Assembly: GCA_934394665.1 (NCBI GenBank)
Contig: CAKRRS010000008.1
Location: 1-59,458 of the forward strand
Direction of reading: 5' to 3'
Source: an uncultured Acetatifactor sp.
GTDB lineage: Bacteria > Bacillota > Clostridia > Lachnospirales > Lachnospiraceae
Length of the DNA: 59,458 bases
Each line of letters opens with the position of its first letter. Positions within the stretch are counted from its first letter, which is position 1. The notes under the pieces were generated by a model, which saw nothing but the letters and a program-made list of their open reading frames with translations, did no database searches and was not told the DNA's origin. Positions 55,383-59,458 of the stretch are shown in pieces. The position numbers and the translations under genes were made by a program.

Positions 55383-57203
55383 ATGAGCTTTTTTGATTTA
55401 CTGAAGATGGTAGGAGGACTGGCACTGTTTTTGTATGGAATGAATCTGTTGGGGGAGGGATTGTCCAGGGCGTCTGGCGGACGTCTGGAAAGAATCCTGG
55501 AAAAGCTTACCAACAATCCGATCAAAGCGGTGTTAATGGGCGCACTGGTCACCGGTGTGATCCAGTCGTCATCCGCAACCACGGTTATGGTAGTTGGTTT
55601 TGTAAACTCCGGCATTATGAATCTGAAACAGGCAGTAGGTATCATCATGGGTGCCAACATCGGTACCACGATTACCTCCTGGATCTTAAGCCTTACCGGC
55701 ATTCAGAGTGATGCTTTCTGGATCCGTATGCTCAAACCCAGTTCTTTTTCGCCGATTCTGGCAATTGTGGGTGTGGGTATTTTGTTATTTTCCCATAGAG
55801 ATAAATTGAAAAATGCAGCAACTATTCTGGTGGGATTTGCAATTTTGATGTTTGGCATGGATACGATGAGTGCAGCAGTGTCTCCACTGGCTGAAGTGCC
55901 GGAATTTACCAATCTGCTGATCAAATTCCGGAATCCTGTCTTCGGTGTACTGGCTGGTCTGATTCTTACCGCAGTGATCCAGTCTTCTTCCGCCTCCGTA
56001 GGTATTTTGCAGGCACTGTGTACGACCGGTGTGGTAAGCTTCAGCGCGGCAGTTCCTATTATCATGGGCCAGAACATCGGTACCTGTGTGACCGCCATGC
56101 TTTCCGGAATCGGTGCTTCTCGCAATGCAAAACGTGCGGCGCTGATCCATTTATATTTTAATATTATCGGAACGATTCTGTTCCTGGGTGTATTTTATAC
56201 TGTGAATGCGATGCATCCGTTTGCTTTCCTGAATGAGGTGGCAACACCGCTTGGCATTGCTGTGATCCACAGCTGCTTCAACGTTGCGGCAACCCTGGTA
56301 CTGCTTCCTTTCTCCAACGGACTGGTGAAGCTGGCTTGTCTGACGCTGCCTACTCATGAAGATGTGAAGGAAATGTCCGATACCGATAAGACCTTGAGCC
56401 TACTGGATGCACGTTTCCTGGAGAAGCCTGCTTATGCGGTAGAGCAGAGCAGACAGGTGGCTGCAGTCATGGCGGATAAATCCCGTGCAGCCATGGATCT
56501 GGCCATGGAACTTTTGCAGAATTTCGATGAGGAAAAAGCTGCGCAGGTTGCACAGATGGAAACAGATGTGGACCGGTTCGAAGATGAACTGGGAACCTAT
56601 CTGGTAAAATTAAGTTCCAAACAGCTTTCTAATAAAGACAGCGAGACGTTAAATACGATTTTACATTGTATCGGTGATTTTGAGCGAATCTCCGATCATG
56701 CCCGCAATGTAAAAGAAGCTGCGCAGGAAATGCATGATAAGAAGCTGGACTTTTCGGAGAAGGCGCAGGATGAACTGAAAATATTTGAGCGTGCGGTACA
56801 TGATATTCTGGATATCACGATGAACAGTTTTATCAACGGTGACCTGAATCTGGCAAGACAGGTGGAGCCGTTGGAAGAAGTTATTGACGGTCTGAGTCTG
56901 GATGTAAAACAACGTCATGTGCGGAGACTGCGTAAGGGAAAATGTACGATTGAACTGGGATTCATATTGTCTGATGTAATCACGAACTTTGAGCGTGTGA
57001 GCGACCATTGCTCCAATATCGCCGTCTGTCTCGTGCAGGTCAATGAAGACGAATTTGATACCCATGCTTATCTGGATGAACTCAGACAGGAAGATAACAT
57101 GGATTTCCAGGGCAAGGTGAGAGCATACCGTGAAAAATATCAGCTGCCGCCCACAAAACAGGACAGACTTGGGGGAAAGGATGCAAAATTGCTTGCAGAA
57201 TGA
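55383..57203 (+). CDS. Na+/phosphate cotransporter with C-terminal PhoU domain
   Basis: This 606-residue membrane protein has two inverted NaPi-cotransporter repeats, each with the QSSSA string (TGVIQSSSATTVM and LTAVIQSSSASVGI), in about nine hydrophobic segments (1-310). From about 345 on it has a PhoU-like helical domain (FERISDHARNVKEAAQEMHD and FERVSDHCSNIAVCL). The fusion is common in Clostridia. Sodium-driven low-affinity phosphate uptake with built-in PhoU control is expected. AATGAGAGGATCAG precedes the ATG. Confidence 0.93.
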   Translation: MSFFDLLKMVGGLALFLYGMNLLGEGLSRASGGRLERILEKLTNNPIKAVLMGALVTGVIQSSSATTVMVVGFVNSGIMNLKQAVGIIMGANIGTTITSWILSLTGIQSDAFWIRMLKPSSFSPILAIVGVGILLFSHRDKLKNAATILVGFAILMFGMDTMSAAVSPLAEVPEFTNLLIKFRNPVFGVLAGLILTAVIQSSSASVGILQALCTTGVVSFSAAVPIIMGQNIGTCVTAMLSGIGASRNAKRAALIHLYFNIIGTILFLGVFYTVNAMHPFAFLNEVATPLGIAVIHSCFNVAATLVLLPFSNGLVKLACLTLPTHEDVKEMSDTDKTLSLLDARFLEKPAYAVEQSRQVAAVMADKSRAAMDLAMELLQNFDEEKAAQVAQMETDVDRFEDELGTYLVKLSSKQLSNKDSETLNTILHCIGDFERISDHARNVKEAAQEMHDKKLDFSEKAQDELKIFERAVHDILDITMNSFINGDLNLARQVEPLEEVIDGLSLDVKQRHVRRLRKGKCTIELGFILSDVITNFERVSDHCSNIAVCLVQVNEDEFDTHAYLDELRQEDNMDFQGKVRAYREKYQLPPTKQDRLGGKDAKLLAE

Positions 57204-57278
57204 GGATTTGCAGAGGTATAGTTATGGGAGAGGGTTGATACCTTCGATGCAAAAGTGTCTGCGGATTGGAGGCTAAAA

Positions 57279-57965
57279 ATGGCTTTAATATACGTAGTGG
57301 AAGATGATAAAAATATACAGGAAATTGAAACATTTGCGCTGGCGAATGTGGGATATGATGTCAAGGGATTTGACTCAGCCGCAGAGTTTTATGAGGCATT
57401 AAATGATACGACACCGGATCTGATCCTGTTGGACATCATGCTGCCGGATGAAGACGGTTTGAGTATTGTGAAAAAATTACGAACCAGACAGGACACCGTG
57501 TTGGTGCCGGTGATCATGGTCACGGCGAAGACGACGGAGATCGATAAGGTAAAAGGTCTGGACATGGGTGCGGATGATTATCTGACGAAGCCTTTTGGCG
57601 TCATGGAACTGATCTCCAGAGTAAAAGCAATGCTTCGCCGGAACCAGAAGACGCAGGAAAAGGATAAAATACTGCGACTGGGCAACATTGTCCTCGATAG
57701 AGAGAAGCACGCCGTGACAGTGAACAAAGAGCCGGTAGAACTGACCTATAAAGAGTATGAACTGTTGAAACTGCTGATGACCAATGCGGGAATTGTGACG
57801 ACCAGAGAACTGATCCTGGATCGTGTCTGGGGCATCGACTTTGAAGGAGAATCCAGAACGCTGGATATGCATATCAAGACCTTGCGACAGAAGCTGAAAG
57901 GGGAAGGCAGTCTCATCAAGACCGTGAGAAATGTCGGATACATTATGAACGGAGAGACGGCATAG
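57279..57965 (+). CDS. phoP: PhoP/PhoB-type response regulator
   Basis: This 228-residue OmpR-family regulator has a receiver domain with acidic pocket D9/D10 and phospho-acceptor D52 (LILLDIMLPDEDG), with Lys in LTKPFG. The C-terminal winged helix contains ELTYKEYELLKLLMTNAGIV and RTLDMHIKTLRQKLKG. The ATG at 57279 follows GGAGGCTAAAA. With the kinase that follows and the upstream PHO boxes it is the phosphate-starvation regulator. Confidence 0.93.
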   Translation: MALIYVVEDDKNIQEIETFALANVGYDVKGFDSAAEFYEALNDTTPDLILLDIMLPDEDGLSIVKKLRTRQDTVLVPVIMVTAKTTEIDKVKGLDMGADDYLTKPFGVMELISRVKAMLRRNQKTQEKDKILRLGNIVLDREKHAVTVNKEPVELTYKEYELLKLLMTNAGIVTTRELILDRVWGIDFEGESRTLDMHIKTLRQKLKGEGSLIKTVRNVGYIMNGETA

Positions 57966-58009
57966 AAGCTTGTTATGTACAAAAGATATGTGCAGAAATG
58001 AGGATTAGG

Positions 58010-59320
58010 ATGAAAAAGAAAATTAATAAGAAGATGATTCTTATTGCGACAGTGACAATTCTCCTGACCATGGTGCTGATCACGGTAGTGTATTACGATC
58101 TGTTCCGCAAGCAGGTGCTGGAAGATCTGAAAAGCTACGGCTTGCTGTTAAGCAACTGTTCAACTGTAGAAGAGATTGAAAAAAACGGTGCTCCGGTGGA
58201 CTCGGGTTTGCGCTTGACACTGATAGACAGTGAAGGACAGGTACTGTATGATAACGAAGCGGATTCCGTAGCCATGGGTAACCATTCGTCCCGTCCCGAG
58301 ATACAGGAAGCGATGAAAGACGGCGAAGGCGAAGCAGTACGTAATTCTGAAACGTTATCCCAATCCACCTTTTATTATGCAATCCGGCTGCAGGACGGCA
58401 GCATTTTACGTATTTCCAAAGATGCGCGCAGTATTTACAGCATTTTCAGCCAGGCACTTCCTATGATGGTAGGAATCTTCATTATGCTTCTGGTATTGTG
58501 CATGGTGGCAGCCAGAATGCTGACAACGAAGCTGATCGCTCCAATCGAGAAACTGGCGCAGAATATCGGGGATTGTACGGAGATGCAGACCTACGAGGAA
58601 CTGACCCCCTTTATGACCATGATCCGTAAACAGCATGAAGATATTATGAAAAATGCAAAAATGCGGCAGGAATTCAGCGCCAATGTATCCCATGAACTGA
58701 AGACGCCGCTGACATCAATCTCCGGCTATGCGGAGCTCATTGAGACCGGAATGGCTTCGGAAAAGGATACCGTAAGGTTCGCCCATGGAATCCGCAACAG
58801 TGCCAATCGGCTGCTTACTTTGATCAATGATATTATCCGCCTGTCGGAACTGGACGGCACGGAGGAGGAAGCGGACACGGAACTTCTGAACCTTCATGAA
58901 ATGGCAAAAAATTGTGTGGAAATGCTGACCATGAGTGCGGAGAAGCATGACGTGACCATAGCTTTGACCGGTACGGAATGCTATGTGACAGCCAACAGAC
59001 AGATGATGGAGGAATTGTTATACAATCTCTGCGATAACGCGATCCGGTATAACAATCCGGGAGGACGCGTGGACGTAGAAACCTATGCAAGAGAAGGTCA
59101 TACCAACCTGGTCGTGAAAGATACCGGAATCGGCATCTCCAAGGAACATCAGGAGAGAATCTTCGAGCGATTCTACCGCGTGGACAAGAGCCGATCAAAG
59201 TCTACCGGAGGCACAGGTTTGGGACTGGCTATCGTTAAACACATTATCGCCAAGAGCAATGCGAAACTGGAGCTTGAGAGCGAACCCGGGAAAGGGACGA
59301 CGATACGGGTGGTGTTCTAA
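58010..59320 (+). CDS. phoR: Sensor histidine kinase PhoR-like
   Basis: This 436-residue membrane kinase has TM segments at about 9-28 and 150-172 enclosing an extracytoplasmic sensor. A linker follows, then the DHp domain with phospho-His228 (FSANVSHELKTPLTSISGY), and the ATPase domain with N box NLCDNAIRYN, G1 VVKDTGIGIS and G2 TGGTGLGLAIVKHI. The start at 58010 has GAGG six bases upstream; an ATG at 57998 lacks one. It phosphorylates the preceding PhoP and is held in check by PhoU/Pst. Confidence 0.92.
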   Translation: MKKKINKKMILIATVTILLTMVLITVVYYDLFRKQVLEDLKSYGLLLSNCSTVEEIEKNGAPVDSGLRLTLIDSEGQVLYDNEADSVAMGNHSSRPEIQEAMKDGEGEAVRNSETLSQSTFYYAIRLQDGSILRISKDARSIYSIFSQALPMMVGIFIMLLVLCMVAARMLTTKLIAPIEKLAQNIGDCTEMQTYEELTPFMTMIRKQHEDIMKNAKMRQEFSANVSHELKTPLTSISGYAELIETGMASEKDTVRFAHGIRNSANRLLTLINDIIRLSELDGTEEEADTELLNLHEMAKNCVEMLTMSAEKHDVTIALTGTECYVTANRQMMEELLYNLCDNAIRYNNPGGRVDVETYAREGHTNLVVKDTGIGISKEHQERIFERFYRVDKSRSKSTGGTGLGLAIVKHIIAKSNAKLELESEPGKGTTIRVVF

Positions 59321-59458
59321 CTTGAAAGTTAATTAAAATGAAGCAAAGGGACGAACTCCCGGAACGGACAGAATGCCTTCCGGCAGCTGTAACGTCTCCG
59401 AGTGTGAATTCCCTAAAGAAGTGGATATCATATATGGTAGAGGGACGGGTCGCCTACA
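59321..59458. other. Window end after phoR
   Basis: Two frames stay open to the edge: a plus-strand one from an ATG at 59338 with no ribosome site, and a minus-strand one ending at a stop near 59334. Neither shows a recognisable motif, so no gene is called. No terminator for phoR was seen. Confidence 0.3.

Noticed and set aside
59338..59458. Start of a new gene at the right edge (MKQRDELPERTE...)
   Set aside because: No ribosome site, only 40 codons visible and a competing open frame on the other strand; not enough to call.

Overview
The window is about 59 kb of chromosome from a low-to-mid GC Gram-positive anaerobe, most likely a gut Lachnospiraceae (Clostridia). The grounds are strong AGGAGG ribosome binding sites, a GroEL tail ending in GGMGGMM, a GH43 beta-xylosidase, a SigV/RsiV-type ECF pair, and a pst-phoU-phoPR cluster with Gram-positive style PHO boxes. 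The genus cannot be named from this sequence alone.

Host left flank (1-10356): the 3' end of groEL and its terminator, a small ORF, a xylosidase, an ECF sigma factor with an RsiV-like anti-sigma behind a likely autoregulated ECF promoter, an XRE-family protein, and a divergent locus of a zinc-ribbon protein and two lipoproteins, one of which looks like a remote relative of the zinc-ribbon protein. Host right flank (50140-59458): pstS-pstC-pstA-pstB-phoU, a Na/Pi-cotransporter-PhoU fusion, and a PhoP/PhoR-type two-component pair. PHO-box arrays precede pstS and the cotransporter.

Between them lies a 39.8 kb siphovirus-type prophage (about 10357-50139). It sits inside the zinc-binding HGG codons of a host N-acetylmuramoyl-L-alanine amidase gene. 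The 5' piece (10322) and the 3' piece (50140) rejoin in frame at a GG core. The phage arms beside that core are mirror images at exactly 9+2+9 spacing, as expected for a large serine integrase attP. Left to right the prophage carries: serine integrase; a GHKL-ATPase/HExxH fusion protein; an ImmA-like peptidase coupled to a CI-like repressor; a Cro-like gene with CACGAAACGTG operators; an ORF-free, highly structured region; a HUH replication initiator and RNase H-like gene; a CAAAATG repeat cluster; PcfJ-like, ParB-like and HNH genes; small ribbon-helix-helix regulators; an AT-richer block with GNAT-like and AAA+ genes; and a second, tyrosine-type recombinase. Late genes follow: a compact RNA gene, fused small-large terminase, portal, MuF minor capsid protein with a JAMM-like C-terminal domain, scaffold, capsid, tail, holin, endolysin, and orphan tail-fibre-like fragments at the right end.

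The least explained signals are regulatory or chimeric: (i) a 14-bp palindrome TTGCACCGGTGCAA repeated across the prophage, including within the integrase promoter; (ii) a shared TGGTACAAAA-N17-TATAAT promoter before three late units; (iii) two candidate structured RNAs; (iv) the GHKL-metallopeptidase protein in the immunity region; (v) the MuF-JAMM protein with a small overlapping downstream gene.
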